Notes: generated by a model not told the origin, from the letters alone. 64,000 nucleotides of DNA from JBGNFV01 sp049645705 (GCA_049645705.1 JBARUK010000027.1:124001-188000); one strand, 5' to 3'; numbered from the stretch's first letter, positions 25,685-36,013 are shown. Program-made: numbers and translations.

Positions 25685-27853
25685 TCAGACTAAGATCTGT
25701 GAGTTAATATACAGTTGGGGTACGGCTATCTCGAAGATGGTCCAGTTACCTTCTGTATCCAAACGCAGGTCACCCCCCAGCTTTTCTATAGCCAGCCTTG
25801 AAATGTAAAGGCCCATGCCGGAGCCGGATGAAATTTCGGTACCCCGGAAGAACATGGTAAATATCTGCTCTTTGATAGCTTCAGGTATTCCTATGCCATT
25901 ATCAGCTATATATATATGTAGCAGATTTTTCTTCGAAGTTACCCTGATCTTTACCTGGGGTCTGTTGTCAGGTACCTGATTAGTGAAGATAATAGCATTT
26001 TCCATGATGTTCTCAACAATGGTCGTGACTAATTGCTTGTCGGTATACCATTTGAGCTTGTCGGGTGTATCCATGAAGAACGTTACCTCAGAGTAGCTGT
26101 CGAGGCCGGAAAGTGAATCCTTAATCTGCCTGACCAGCCTGGTCACATCCACTTCTTCTCCTTCGGGTAGTTTATTTTTAATGTAGTTATAGCTTATAAG
26201 GCGGTCCAGTATCTTATTCATCTGCTTACTGGTTTTATCCAGCAGTTGCAGATATTTTCTGGAAGTTTCGTCAGTAATCTCCATCATAGCTGTGTTGCAC
26301 AGCCCTTTCATACTTACGAGTGGTCCACGAATGTCATGAGAGGTTTTATAGACCAGCGTATCGAGTTCCTGGTTCACTATAAGTTGGTCATGATAGGATT
26401 TCTGCAGTTCCCTGGTACGCTCCTGCACCTTGGCTTCCAACTCCAGGTTTATACGGCTGAGCTTCTCGTTCTTCTCTTCTATTATCTTCTGAGTTTCAGC
26501 AATCTTGTCGCGCTGCAGGCCTATTTCTTCTTTCTGATGGATAATCTCCTCGTTTTGCCTCCGCAGCATATCGTTGGATCGGGTCCGTATGCGGTAGCGG
26601 CTAAAGTATAGTACACCTAATCCGCCGAGTAGCAGCACACTGATTACCAGCAGGTATATGACAAACTGGTTATTTTTGATCTGAAGTTCTTTGATCTTGA
26701 TGTCCTGTTCTTTGAGCTCCAGCTCTCTTTCCCGCTGTTCCAGCTCGAAGCGGCTTTCCATCTGGCTTACCTTTACTTCCAGTTGCTCACTGTAGATACT
26801 GTCTTTGAGACCCATATACCGGGCCTGATACTCAAATGCCTCCTTGTAATTGCCTGAATTTGCATATGCCTCGGACAGACTGTTATAAATATCAACCAGG
26901 CTGCTCTGGGCGTTGATCTCCTGAGATATAGCCATACTGCGGAGATAGTAGTCGAGTGCTTTTTTAGAATTTCCCTTAGCTGCATGTACCTGACCGAGAA
27001 CCTGAAGGGTTGTGGCCTCACCTGCTTTGTCCTGACCTTCGGTTTTCAGCTTAAGAGCACGTTCGAGCGTATCCAGGGCTTCGCTGTATCGTCCCTGTTT
27101 GTAGTAGGTTTCACCGATATAGCCTAATGTCTGGGCCAGTCCGCGCTCATCACCTTCGGCCCGGCGATATTCCAGCGCACTTCTGAAGTATTCGAGGGCA
27201 CGGTTGTAGTCACCCTTTTTAGTATAGACATCTCCCAGGTTATTATCAGCAAAAGCAATGGCCCTGCTGTTTTCTTCCTCCTGGCCTATTTTTCGGAAGT
27301 TTTTGTAATACTCGATGGCCTGGTCGTATTGTTCCCTTTCCTGGTAAATGGTACCGATACTATTATAAATAGATCCTACCATGATCTTATCGTCCATCAT
27401 TTTCGATATTTTGATGGCCTCATTATAGTGATCGATGGCATTGTCAAACGCTCCCTGGCTATATTTGACATGCCCCAGACCCAGTAGCGTTTGGGTAATA
27501 GACAGGGAGTCATTTTCATCACGTGCCATATTAAGCCCGGCGTTGAGCCTGCTGGTAGCAGCCTCGTAGTCGCCCTGGTAGCGGTATATAGTGCCCAGAT
27601 TGTAGAGGGCTTCCATCTCCTTAGCTTTGTTTTTTGTGCTGGTTGCCAGGTCGAGAGCTTTCCTGGCGTATAGAAGAGCGGAGTCTGTGCTCACACTCAT
27701 ATAATATTCGGTGAGCGAATTGTAAGCGGATAGTTTGGCCTCGTTATCAGAAGCTTCCAGAACTGAATATAAGCTGTCTAGCTGCCCCAGAACGAGGGTA
27801 CTTTGCCCCAAAAGGAAGAGGGTAAGTATACATGTCAGAAGCTTAGTTTTCAT
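25685..27853 (-). CDS. TPR-type sensor histidine kinase
   Basis: The 722-residue protein has a signal peptide (to about residue 24), seven or eight TPRs (about 40-370), one membrane helix (VIYLLVISVLLLGGLGVLYF, about 398-417), a coiled coil (LRRQNEEIIHQKEEIGLQ and LELEAKVQERTRELQ), an HisKA-like part with the phospho-acceptor in SHDIRGPLVSMKG, and HATPase_c: ENIMENAI (N), ADNGIGIP (G1), GSGMGLYIS (G2). The sensor domain is periplasmic TPRs, a Bacteroidota style. No response regulator is adjacent, so the partner is unknown. Confidence 0.9.
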   Translation of the reverse strand: MKTKLLTCILTLFLLGQSTLVLGQLDSLYSVLEASDNEAKLSAYNSLTEYYMSVSTDSALLYARKALDLATSTKNKAKEMEALYNLGTIYRYQGDYEAATSRLNAGLNMARDENDSLSITQTLLGLGHVKYSQGAFDNAIDHYNEAIKISKMMDDKIMVGSIYNSIGTIYQEREQYDQAIEYYKNFRKIGQEEENSRAIAFADNNLGDVYTKKGDYNRALEYFRSALEYRRAEGDERGLAQTLGYIGETYYKQGRYSEALDTLERALKLKTEGQDKAGEATTLQVLGQVHAAKGNSKKALDYYLRSMAISQEINAQSSLVDIYNSLSEAYANSGNYKEAFEYQARYMGLKDSIYSEQLEVKVSQMESRFELEQRERELELKEQDIKIKELQIKNNQFVIYLLVISVLLLGGLGVLYFSRYRIRTRSNDMLRRQNEEIIHQKEEIGLQRDKIAETQKIIEEKNEKLSRINLELEAKVQERTRELQKSYHDQLIVNQELDTLVYKTSHDIRGPLVSMKGLCNTAMMEITDETSRKYLQLLDKTSKQMNKILDRLISYNYIKNKLPEGEEVDVTRLVRQIKDSLSGLDSYSEVTFFMDTPDKLKWYTDKQLVTTIVENIMENAIIFTNQVPDNRPQVKIRVTSKKNLLHIYIADNGIGIPEAIKEQIFTMFFRGTEISSGSGMGLYISRLAIEKLGGDLRLDTEGNWTIFEIAVPQLYINSQILV

Positions 27854-27904
27854 TCATCTTTTAAAGTTTGAAGACTGTTGCAACTTCACTATCAGTCTGA
27901 GGCA

Positions 27905-27931
27905 AGAAAACCTTCGGTATCAAGGTTTTCT
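27905..27931 (-). terminator. Hairpin after the S46 peptidase gene
   Basis: AGAAAACCTT/AAGGTTTTCT arms (27905-27914, 27922-27931) around a 7-base loop, 100 bases past the stop at 28030. The tail on the minus strand is TTGCC, so it is a modest terminator at best. Confidence 0.5.
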
Positions 27932-28029
27932 GGCTTTTATGAAAATAGTCTGCTTAAATATAAAATAAAAACCTTTATATCTTCGGTAACCGGCCACAAA
28001 CCCCTTTTCAGGCGATGCAATTATTTTAT

Positions 28030-30210
28030 TTATCTAACAGATTCTACAGCAGAAGATTCCGTATTCTCAGCTCCCACTAATGTCATCTCTTTTACAAGGT
28101 GACCGGCGCCCGCAAACTTGTCAATAATGAATAGTATATATCGGGCATCAACAGAAATATTACGACACATGTCCGGATCGAACATGATATCACTCATAGT
28201 TCCCTCCCAGGCGCGGTCAAAATTAATGCCTATAAACCGGCCTTCGGCGTCTATAATAGGGCTACCGCTGTTTCCTCCGGTGGTATGATTAGAGGCTGTA
28301 AAGCAGACAGGTACAGTGCCATTCCACCCATACGGGCCATAGTCTTTGGCCAGATACAGCTCTTTTAGTTTGTCAGGTACGACAAATTCTGCATTGCCAG
28401 GATCCTCTTTTTGCATAATTCCGTCTAATGTAGTGTAATGGAGATATTTAACTTCATCTGAAGGTTCATAACCCTCTACCTGGCCGTAAGCCACGCGCAG
28501 GGTACCATTAGCATCGGGATAGAAACGGCGATCTTTTTGCATTTCCCGCAGACCTGCCACATATTTTCTATACAGAAGATCCAGCTCTGCACTGGCCTTC
28601 TTTACATCAGGTGCTATCTTTTGAGTATAGATATTGGCAAAGCCATTGTAAAGTGAAATCAGGGGGTCTTTCCGAAGGGTTTTTCTGACTTTTTTCTTCT
28701 TTTTACCTTCTATTGCATCATAGAGTTGGTTGGGGCTATCCAGAAAGGATTCTTCAAAAAGGGCATCAGCCAGTTTACTATAATCGCCATTATGCCCGGC
28801 CAGCATATCCTCTAGTATAACAGGCTGATAGGTGCTGCTTACGGTATTTTGGTATGTTTCGAGCATAGCAGCCAGCAGTTTACGTTCTGTGTCCGCATCG
28901 AAGTCCTTATAAAAACGGTCAGTATACCTTTTAAGGTCTTGCTCGGTAAGGTCTTCTTTAGATCCATAATCGTTGACCTTTCGCGCTAAACCGGCAAAAT
29001 CCATCCGGAGCAGCGTCTCACGCATGACAGAGCTGGCCTGGTTCAGTTCCTTATTGTTCTTGTATAGCTCGGCAAAGCGAGGTATGACATCCCCGTATTT
29101 GTCTGACCTTCCTCCACGGTTGGCCCATGCCTCAAATTCTTCTTCCTGCTTCCGCTTTTTCTCTACGGCATCAAGGCGTTTCAAGCCATTGTTCTCGCCG
29201 ATCCATTTTTTCCAGTAGTTGGCCACTCCAGCGTATTTACTGGCATACTGGATACGCACTTTATCACTATTCTGCATGGCTTCATCCATGATAGCGAGCT
29301 TTTTCTCGCGGATAGCGATACGGGCAGGGTTAATGTCTTCTGTAAGCTCCTCTACAGCATGACTGGTCAGGTATTCCTGTGTGGTGCCGGGAAATCCAAA
29401 AACCATAGTGAAGTCACCCGGCTCGACCCCGGCAAGGCTTACGGGCAGAAAGTGACGGGGCTTAAGCGGAATGTTGTCCTCAGAATACTCGGCGGGTTTA
29501 CCATCGGGGCCTGAATAGACTCTGAACAGGCTGAAATCACCTGTATGGCGCGGCCACATCCAGTTATCTGTGTCTCCACCAAACTTGCCAATTGAGCTAG
29601 GAGGCGCTCCCACAAGGCGTACGTCACGGTACGTCTCTGTAACGAACATATAATACTCATTACCATAGTAAAATGGCTTGATGCGGGCTTCGTAATGGGT
29701 GCCTTGTGTGGCTTCTGCTGTAATGGTCCTGATCTTGTCCTGAACCATGGCTGAACGGTCTGCCTGGCTCATACCAGGCGTGGCCCCTTCCAGAACCTGA
29801 TCTGTCACATCTTCTATCCGTACGATAAATGACACAAACAGACCCTTGTTTGGCAGTTCTTCTTCGCGGTTCATGGCCCAGAAACCATCGGTGAGTAAGT
29901 CGTTATCTACTGAGCTATGAAACTGGATCTGCCCGTAACCGCAGTGGTGATTGGTAAGAATAAGTCCCTCAGGCGAAATGAGTTCGCCGGTACAAAACCC
30001 GCCAAAACTTACAATAGCATCTTTAAGGCTGCTTTCGTTGATATCATAAATATCTTTTGCCGTAAGTTTCATGCCGAGATCCTGCATCTCCTTCTCATTG
30101 AGATTAGAAAGGAGGTGGGGAAGCCACATACCTTCTACTGCAAATACAGATTGAAAGGAGAGGGCAAATACGGCAAGGATAAGTAGTCCTTTGGATGCTA
30201 GTCTGATCAT
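28030..30210 (-). CDS. S46 family dipeptidyl-peptidase, DPP11-type specificity
   Basis: The 726-residue exported peptidase has a signal peptide (MIRLASKGLLILAVFALSFQSVFA), the catalytic-His region TNHHCGYG (His89), DNWMWPRHTGDFS with the acidic member of the triad, and TGGNSGSP (nucleophile Ser648). Family knowledge: Porphyromonas DPP7 and DPP11 differ at the position 18 residues after the Ser (Gly versus Arg). Here that residue is Arg666 in NFDRAWEG, so cleavage after Asp/Glu at P1 is predicted. Confidence 0.9.
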   Translation of the reverse strand: MIRLASKGLLILAVFALSFQSVFAVEGMWLPHLLSNLNEKEMQDLGMKLTAKDIYDINESSLKDAIVSFGGFCTGELISPEGLILTNHHCGYGQIQFHSSVDNDLLTDGFWAMNREEELPNKGLFVSFIVRIEDVTDQVLEGATPGMSQADRSAMVQDKIRTITAEATQGTHYEARIKPFYYGNEYYMFVTETYRDVRLVGAPPSSIGKFGGDTDNWMWPRHTGDFSLFRVYSGPDGKPAEYSEDNIPLKPRHFLPVSLAGVEPGDFTMVFGFPGTTQEYLTSHAVEELTEDINPARIAIREKKLAIMDEAMQNSDKVRIQYASKYAGVANYWKKWIGENNGLKRLDAVEKKRKQEEEFEAWANRGGRSDKYGDVIPRFAELYKNNKELNQASSVMRETLLRMDFAGLARKVNDYGSKEDLTEQDLKRYTDRFYKDFDADTERKLLAAMLETYQNTVSSTYQPVILEDMLAGHNGDYSKLADALFEESFLDSPNQLYDAIEGKKKKKVRKTLRKDPLISLYNGFANIYTQKIAPDVKKASAELDLLYRKYVAGLREMQKDRRFYPDANGTLRVAYGQVEGYEPSDEVKYLHYTTLDGIMQKEDPGNAEFVVPDKLKELYLAKDYGPYGWNGTVPVCFTASNHTTGGNSGSPIIDAEGRFIGINFDRAWEGTMSDIMFDPDMCRNISVDARYILFIIDKFAGAGHLVKEMTLVGAENTESSAVESVR

Positions 30211-30343
30211 AGAAGATTTAGTTTTGGGGACGGAATTTAACCTTTTTTGTCAGTGTGGTAAACAATTGCGTCAATAAAATTCGTTCCGGAATGATCCGTA
30301 TGGGGGGATTTACAGGATAGCGGAACATACAAATACCAAATAG

Positions 30344-31774
30344 GTGACACTAGTAAAAGAAAGACCGACTGAGGCAGTTCAAAAACCGAAAAAGACGCTG
30401 TATAGACCCGCAGGGGTGGTTTTCAGATTTGTGAAAAACCTTATCAACCTGGAGGAGGACAAAGCTGATGAAGAAAAGACTATCGAGGAGGTCAAGAAAG
30501 GAGTGCCCTTTCGCGGCGCGAATTTGTGGATCCTCATATTTGCAATATTTATTGCTTCTATCGGGCTGAATGTAAACAGTACGGCGGTCATCATCGGGGC
30601 CATGCTCATATCCCCGCTTATGGGACCTATCATGGGAATAGGCCTGGGCATGGGGATCAACGATCTGGACCTGATCAAAAAGGGCGTGCTGAACCTGGGG
30701 GTGGCGGTGGTTATCTCCGTACTCACTTCTACGGTATACTTTATGATATCGCCGCTCAGCGATGCGCAGTCAGAGCTGCTGGCGCGTACCACACCTACGC
30801 TGTGGGACGTGATGATAGCGGTGTTTGGCGGACTGGCGGGTATCGTGGCAGGCTCCAGACGGGAGAAGAGCAATGCCATACCGGGAGTAGCAATCGCTAC
30901 GGCTCTTATGCCACCACTGTGTACAGCAGGCTATGGGCTGGCTACGGGCAACTTGTATTACTTCTTTGGTGCATTTTACCTGTTCTTTATCAATACGGTA
31001 TTTATCAGCCTTTCCACATTCGTGATCGTAAGGTACCTGAAATACCCCAAGAAGGTATTTGTGGACATGGCAAGGGAAAGACGCGTTAAGTCGCTGGTCT
31101 CTTTCTTTGTGCTGCTGACGGTACTGCCCAGCTTTTACACGGCTTACCAGGTTGTGAAAAGAAGCATATTTGAGCGAAATGCGCTGGAATTTGTGATGGC
31201 TGAGCTGTCATTCGACAACTCCCCGGTTATCAGTCATGAGTTTACCTTCGACCAGGACTCCAGCCGGATAGAGATCACACTTTTTGGCGCGCCGGTGTCA
31301 CCTGACCTGATCAGTCATGCACGCCAGAAGCTTGACAACTACAGCCTGCAAGGTACGGCCCTGGTGGTGCACCAGGGATACAAGGAGGATAATAATGTGA
31401 GTCACGACATGCTGGAAAAGTATAACCAGAGTGTAAAGACAGGAATAATAGAGGAGCTATACCGTAAAAACGAGCAGACCTTGTCTGATAAGGATGATCA
31501 GATCGCTTTTTTAGAGAATGAACTGGCGCAGATCAAAGGCAGGCAGGTAGCTTTTGAAGAAATATGCCGGGAGGTAAAGGTACAGTACCCCGACCTGAAA
31601 GAGTTCAGCCTGGGGGTGGCCCCGGTAGCATCGATCGATTCGCTGCATACTAAAGAGGTGACAATGGTGTATGCGAGCTTCGGTCGTAGGCAGAAGAGTG
31701 CGGAACTGAACAGAATGAGGGACTGGCTCAAGATTCGTACACATGCGGACTCGCTGAGGCTGGTAGTACAGTAA
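30344..31774 (+). CDS. DUF389 (TIGR00341-like) membrane protein
   Basis: The 476-residue protein has about six membrane helices from residue 60 to 265 with the DUF389 core GAMLISPLMGPIMGIG, SRREKSNAIPGVAIATALMPPLC and GYGLA. A C-terminal soluble part contains a coiled-coil stretch (EQTLSDKDDQIAFLENELAQ). Function of the family is unknown. The start is a GTG at 30344; no ATG lies before the first membrane helix, so a non-ATG start is needed. It is monocistronic, ending at a strong terminator. Confidence 0.8.
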   Translation: MTLVKERPTEAVQKPKKTLYRPAGVVFRFVKNLINLEEDKADEEKTIEEVKKGVPFRGANLWILIFAIFIASIGLNVNSTAVIIGAMLISPLMGPIMGIGLGMGINDLDLIKKGVLNLGVAVVISVLTSTVYFMISPLSDAQSELLARTTPTLWDVMIAVFGGLAGIVAGSRREKSNAIPGVAIATALMPPLCTAGYGLATGNLYYFFGAFYLFFINTVFISLSTFVIVRYLKYPKKVFVDMARERRVKSLVSFFVLLTVLPSFYTAYQVVKRSIFERNALEFVMAELSFDNSPVISHEFTFDQDSSRIEITLFGAPVSPDLISHARQKLDNYSLQGTALVVHQGYKEDNNVSHDMLEKYNQSVKTGIIEELYRKNEQTLSDKDDQIAFLENELAQIKGRQVAFEEICREVKVQYPDLKEFSLGVAPVASIDSLHTKEVTMVYASFGRRQKSAELNRMRDWLKIRTHADSLRLVVQ

Positions 31775-31790
31775 GCACAGATCTAAAAGC

Positions 31791-31829
31791 AAAAAGCTTC
31801 CGCCAGCATTAGCTGACGGAAGCTTTTTT
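31791..31829. terminator. Bidirectional terminator
   Basis: AAAAAGCTTCCG and CGGAAGCTTTTTT arms enclose a smaller CAGC/GCTG stem. It is shared by the DUF389 gene (+) and lspA (-). Confidence 0.9.
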
Positions 31830-31845
31830 CATATCAGAGGGTTTA

Positions 31846-32517
31846 TCAGGCTACCCTGCCTGCTTCTACGCTTTCGGTAGAATCGCTGCCTTCGGCTATT
31901 GAATCGGCTACTGTTTCTTCGGTAGTCTTCGTTTCGGCAAAGAACCTTTTTTGCATGATCAGGATGGTGGCTACTCCTACAAATATGGCGGCATCTGCAA
32001 TGTTGAAAATAGGCCATAGGGACATCCAGTCTCCCCCAATGAAGGGTACCCAGGAAGCGACCTGGCCCTCCCAGATATCCAGGTAGAACATATCTACTAC
32101 CTTACCATGAAACCATGGAGTAGGTGCATTATCGGCCGTAAGGCCCAGGAATTTTCCGTAGAATATGCTGTCAAGTACATTACCTACAGCACCGCCGAGT
32201 ATAAGTCCGATACTCCATAAAAGGCCGGTATGAACCTGGCGTCTGGCCAGAAGATATAAGTAATAGGCTATGAAGCACATAGCGACGAGACGAAACAGAG
32301 TTAGTACGAGTTTGTCGTATTCGAACCCAAGTTCCATGCCGAATGCCATGCCGGGGTTGAGGGTGTAGTGCAGCTTAAACCAGTCTCCGAAGACTGTAAT
32401 CTCTCCGGCGGCACCCCGCACCATGTTAAAATGGACCCAAAGTTTTACTAGCTGATCAATGATGATCACAGCAAAGCTCAGGACGAAATATTTAGTGTAT
32501 TTGAATTTTCCCGCCAT
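31846..32517 (-). CDS. lspA: Lipoprotein signal peptidase
   Basis: The 223-residue inner-membrane aspartic peptidase has IIIDQLVKLWV in helix 1, NPGMAFGM, the first catalytic Asp in GGAVGNVLDSIFYG, VVDMFY, and the second Asp in FNIADAAIFVG. A long acidic C-terminal tail (ETKTTEETVADSIAEGSDS) is typical of Bacteroidota homologues. The family cleaves prolipoproteins before the lipidated Cys. It follows ileS by 35 bases, the widely conserved ileS-lspA pair. Confidence 0.93.
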   Translation of the reverse strand: MAGKFKYTKYFVLSFAVIIIDQLVKLWVHFNMVRGAAGEITVFGDWFKLHYTLNPGMAFGMELGFEYDKLVLTLFRLVAMCFIAYYLYLLARRQVHTGLLWSIGLILGGAVGNVLDSIFYGKFLGLTADNAPTPWFHGKVVDMFYLDIWEGQVASWVPFIGGDWMSLWPIFNIADAAIFVGVATILIMQKRFFAETKTTEETVADSIAEGSDSTESVEAGRVA

Positions 32518-32552
32518 GCAATTCTCTATTTCACGTCAATTTAATAAAAATA

Positions 32553-35500
32553 TCAGACGTCGATTTTTACTTTAAGGGTAAGGTCGTCCATTTCCAACAC
32601 CTTCCCGTCTTCCAGGGTTTCCGGCATGTCCAGGTTAAGCGCCTGTGTCTCACGACAGATATATTCCCTGTTGGCTTCCAAAGCCGCGTTTACCAGGTCC
32701 TGATTCTTTTCTACGCTGATACGAATCTTATCCTGTACGTCCAGGCCCATATCTTTACGCAGGTTCTGAACCCTGTTTACCAGCTCGCGGGCAATGCCCT
32801 CCTGGCGCAGCTCATCGGATAACGTAATATCGAGTGCAACAGTATAAGGGCCGTCATTTGCTACGGACCATCCGGGTATGTCATCGGAAGTAATCTCTAC
32901 GTAGTCGGCCGTCAGCAGCAGATCTCCACTGGTAAGCGGTAGTGTGATCTGTCCATTATGCTCTAGTTGCATTATTTCCTCCTGCCCGAACTCACGGATG
33001 GCGGCAGCTATTTCCTTCACCCTGGGGCCAAACTCTTTGCCCAGCCTGGGGAAGTTAGGCTTGATCTTCTTGGTGAGTATGCCGGAGGTATCATCGATGT
33101 ATTCGACTGTCTTTATGTTGACCTCGTTCATGATGATATTGTCAACACTCTGCAGCATCTCCCGGTCCTCATCGTTCAGTACAGGGATGAGTATGCGGCT
33201 CAGTGGCTGCCTTACTTTCAGGTTATGCTTTCTGCGTAGCGAGTGTACCAGCGAACTGATCTTCTGTGCACCGCTCATTTTCTTTTCCAGGGCAGCGTCG
33301 ATATGCCCCTCTGCTACTTCCGGCCACTGGGTAAGGTGTACGCTTTCTGCACTGTCCTGCCCGGTGACACTGTTCAGGTCGCGGAAAAGGTGCTCGGCAT
33401 AGAACGGGGCTACCGGACTCATGAGCCTGGCTACTGTACTCAGACAGGTATATAGTGTCTGGTAAGCGGCCTTTTTATCCTCGTTGTATTCGCCTTTCCA
33501 GAAACGCTTCCGGTTTAGTCTTACATACCAGTTGCTGAGCTCGTCAGTTACAAAATCCTGTATAGCCCTGGCGGCACGGGTAGGCTCGTACTCGTCAAAA
33601 GCGGCTGCGGTTACCTTGATAAGAGAGTTCAGGCGGGAGAGCACCCAGCGGTCGCTTTCAGTACGGTCTGCATACGGTATCTCGCCGTCTTCAAAACGGA
33701 AGCCATCCAGGTTAGCATATAAAGCAAAGAAGTTATATGTGTTCTGCAGCGTACCGAAGAACCGGCGCTGCACTTCCTGTACACCTTCTACATTAAATTT
33801 CAGGTCGTCCCAGGGGTTGGCATTGCTTATCATATACCAGCGGGTAGCATCGGGGCCATATTTTCCTATGGTCTCAAACGGATCGACTGCATTGCCCAGG
33901 CGCTTGGACATCTTGTTGCCGTTTTTATCCAGCACCAAGCCGTTGGCGATCACGTTTTTATAGGCGACACTATCAAAGAGCATGCTGGCAATGGCATGCA
34001 GGGTGAAAAACCAGCCACGGGTCTGGTCTACACCTTCAGCGATAAAATCTGCCGGATAGTTGTTTTCAAAAGCTTCCTGCCCCTCGAAGGGATAGTGCCA
34101 CTGGGCGTAAGGCATGGCGCCGGAGTCGAACCAGACATCTATAAGGTCTGCCTCACGGTACATTTTCTGTCCGCTATCGCTTACCAGCACTATGTGATCT
34201 ACGTAGGGGCGGTGCAGGTCGTCCTTGGCGATGGCGTCGTTGTTACGATTTACTAACTCTGAATCATCGGCAAATGTATCATTGGCTTTGGCTACGGCCT
34301 CTTTCAGTTCGGCCACACTACCTATACATACTTCTTCCTTGCCGTCTTCTGACCGCCATATGGGCAGGGGGGTTCCCCAGTAGCGGCTCCGGCTGAGATT
34401 CCAGTCCACCAGGTTCTTAAGCCAGTTACCGAATCTACCAGTGCCGGTAGCTTCCGGTTTCCAGTTTATGGTATCATTAAGGGCTAAGAGCTTATCCTTG
34501 TAAGCAGTGGTTTTGATAAACCAGCTATCAAGCGGGTAGTACAGTACGGGCTTGTCCGTACGCCAGCAGTGAGGGTAGTTGTGTTCGTACTTCTCTACTC
34601 TGAAAGCCCTGTTCTCTTCTTTGAGTTTAATGGCGATCAGAACATCAGTAGACTTATAGTCAGGGTCGCTCTCATCCTGGTTGTCGTAGTTCTTGACGTA
34701 CATACCGGCGAAGTCGGTTACCTCTGTACGGAACCGGCCCTGCTTATCTACAAGGGGAACGTCGTTGCCCTCCTCATCCTTTACAAACATACCGGGTATA
34801 CCATTCTGCTCCAGGGCGCGGAAGTCATCGGAGCCGAAGGGCTTAGCCAGATGTACGATGCCGGTACCGTCTTCGGTAGTGACAAAGTCACCGGCTATAA
34901 CGGTAAAGGCAGGGTGCGGCAGGCTTACGTAGGGCATGAGTTGCTCGTACTCCATACCGACCAGGTCACTTCCTGTCATTTCTTCGACTATATCGAAGGG
35001 TATTTTTTTATCGCCGGGCTTATAATCTTCCAGTTGCAGGTCTTTGTGCTTCTGGTTGAAGTACGAAGACACCCTGTCTTTAGCCAGGATCACATAGATG
35101 GGTTCGCTGGTGTATTGGTTAAAAGTGCGGACTTTTACATAAGTAATATTCTTACCTACTGCCAAGGCACTGTTGCTGGGCAGGGTCCAGGGGGTGGTGG
35201 TCCAGGCAATAAAAAAATCCTGGCTGGTGCCTTTTACTTTAAACTGGGCGGTGACTGAGGTGTCCTTTACCTCACGGTAGGCACCGGGCTGGTTCAGCTC
35301 ATGAGAACTAAGGCCTGTACCTGCTGCGGGAGAGTAGGGCTGTATGGTAAAGCCTTTGTAGAGTAGTCCCTTATCGTAAAACTTCTTTAGCAGGTGCCAC
35401 AGGGTTTCCATATAGTCCTTTTCAAAGGTGATATACGGGTTGTCCAGGTCTACCCAATAGCCCATCTGCTCAGTAAGGCGATCCCACTGGTCTTTGAACT

Positions 35501-35876
35501 TCATCACGGCCTCACGGCAGTGGCGGTTGTAGTCTTCTACACTGATTTTTTTGCCGATATCCTCTTTAGTGATACCCAGCTCCTTCTCTACTTGCAGCTC
35601 TACGGGCAGGCCGTGGGTATCCCATCCGCCTTTCCGTTTTACCTGGTAGCCCCGGAGGGTTTTGTAGCGGCAGAATACGTCTTTTACTGCACGCGCCATC
35701 ACGTGGTGAATGCCGGGAGTACCGTTGGCAGATGGAGGGCCTTCAAAAAAGGTGAATGAAGGATTTTCTTTCCGTGACTCGATGCTCTTTTGGAAAACGT
35801 CGTTTTCCTTCCAGAAATCAAGCACTTCGGTGGCCATTTTGGCGTACTCTATGGATTTGTACTCAGGATATTTCAC
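32553..35876 (-). CDS. ileS: Isoleucyl-tRNA synthetase, IleRS2-like
   Basis: The 1107-residue enzyme carries the HIGH-equivalent GIHH in PSANGTPGIHHVMAR, the KGGWDTHGLPVE block, the editing site TTEDGTGIVHLAKPFG and KMSKR in NGNKMSKRLGNA. It has a long C-terminal region and lacks a visible zinc-binding Cys motif at the end. This layout is that of the eukaryote-like type 2 enzyme, known to be much less sensitive to mupirocin. It heads ileS-lspA. Confidence 0.93.
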   Translation of the reverse strand: MKYPEYKSIEYAKMATEVLDFWKENDVFQKSIESRKENPSFTFFEGPPSANGTPGIHHVMARAVKDVFCRYKTLRGYQVKRKGGWDTHGLPVELQVEKELGITKEDIGKKISVEDYNRHCREAVMKFKDQWDRLTEQMGYWVDLDNPYITFEKDYMETLWHLLKKFYDKGLLYKGFTIQPYSPAAGTGLSSHELNQPGAYREVKDTSVTAQFKVKGTSQDFFIAWTTTPWTLPSNSALAVGKNITYVKVRTFNQYTSEPIYVILAKDRVSSYFNQKHKDLQLEDYKPGDKKIPFDIVEEMTGSDLVGMEYEQLMPYVSLPHPAFTVIAGDFVTTEDGTGIVHLAKPFGSDDFRALEQNGIPGMFVKDEEGNDVPLVDKQGRFRTEVTDFAGMYVKNYDNQDESDPDYKSTDVLIAIKLKEENRAFRVEKYEHNYPHCWRTDKPVLYYPLDSWFIKTTAYKDKLLALNDTINWKPEATGTGRFGNWLKNLVDWNLSRSRYWGTPLPIWRSEDGKEEVCIGSVAELKEAVAKANDTFADDSELVNRNNDAIAKDDLHRPYVDHIVLVSDSGQKMYREADLIDVWFDSGAMPYAQWHYPFEGQEAFENNYPADFIAEGVDQTRGWFFTLHAIASMLFDSVAYKNVIANGLVLDKNGNKMSKRLGNAVDPFETIGKYGPDATRWYMISNANPWDDLKFNVEGVQEVQRRFFGTLQNTYNFFALYANLDGFRFEDGEIPYADRTESDRWVLSRLNSLIKVTAAAFDEYEPTRAARAIQDFVTDELSNWYVRLNRKRFWKGEYNEDKKAAYQTLYTCLSTVARLMSPVAPFYAEHLFRDLNSVTGQDSAESVHLTQWPEVAEGHIDAALEKKMSGAQKISSLVHSLRRKHNLKVRQPLSRILIPVLNDEDREMLQSVDNIIMNEVNIKTVEYIDDTSGILTKKIKPNFPRLGKEFGPRVKEIAAAIREFGQEEIMQLEHNGQITLPLTSGDLLLTADYVEITSDDIPGWSVANDGPYTVALDITLSDELRQEGIARELVNRVQNLRKDMGLDVQDKIRISVEKNQDLVNAALEANREYICRETQALNLDMPETLEDGKVLEMDDLTLKVKIDV

Positions 35877-35902
35877 GTGATCACTTTTATCAAAAAACCC
35901 GA

Positions 35903-35910
35903 CAAATATA
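35903..35910 (-). promoter_or_regulatory. -7 promoter element for ileS
   Basis: TATATTTG on the minus strand, 26 bases before the ileS ATG; the -33 is not clear. Confidence 0.35.
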
Positions 35911-36013
35911 TGAATTTAAGGCCTATAAATAAGGCATTTCGGGACATTAGGGTTCAGACCTGTTTTTGCCTATACGAATATGTATAGTGTAAGTTCGGTA
36001 TTATTACGACCCA

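Noticed and set aside
35970..35987. CTATAC/GTATAG dyad between ileS and the MMPL gene
   Set aside because: Six-base arms in AT-rich DNA are common by chance, and no gene-specific link is visible.
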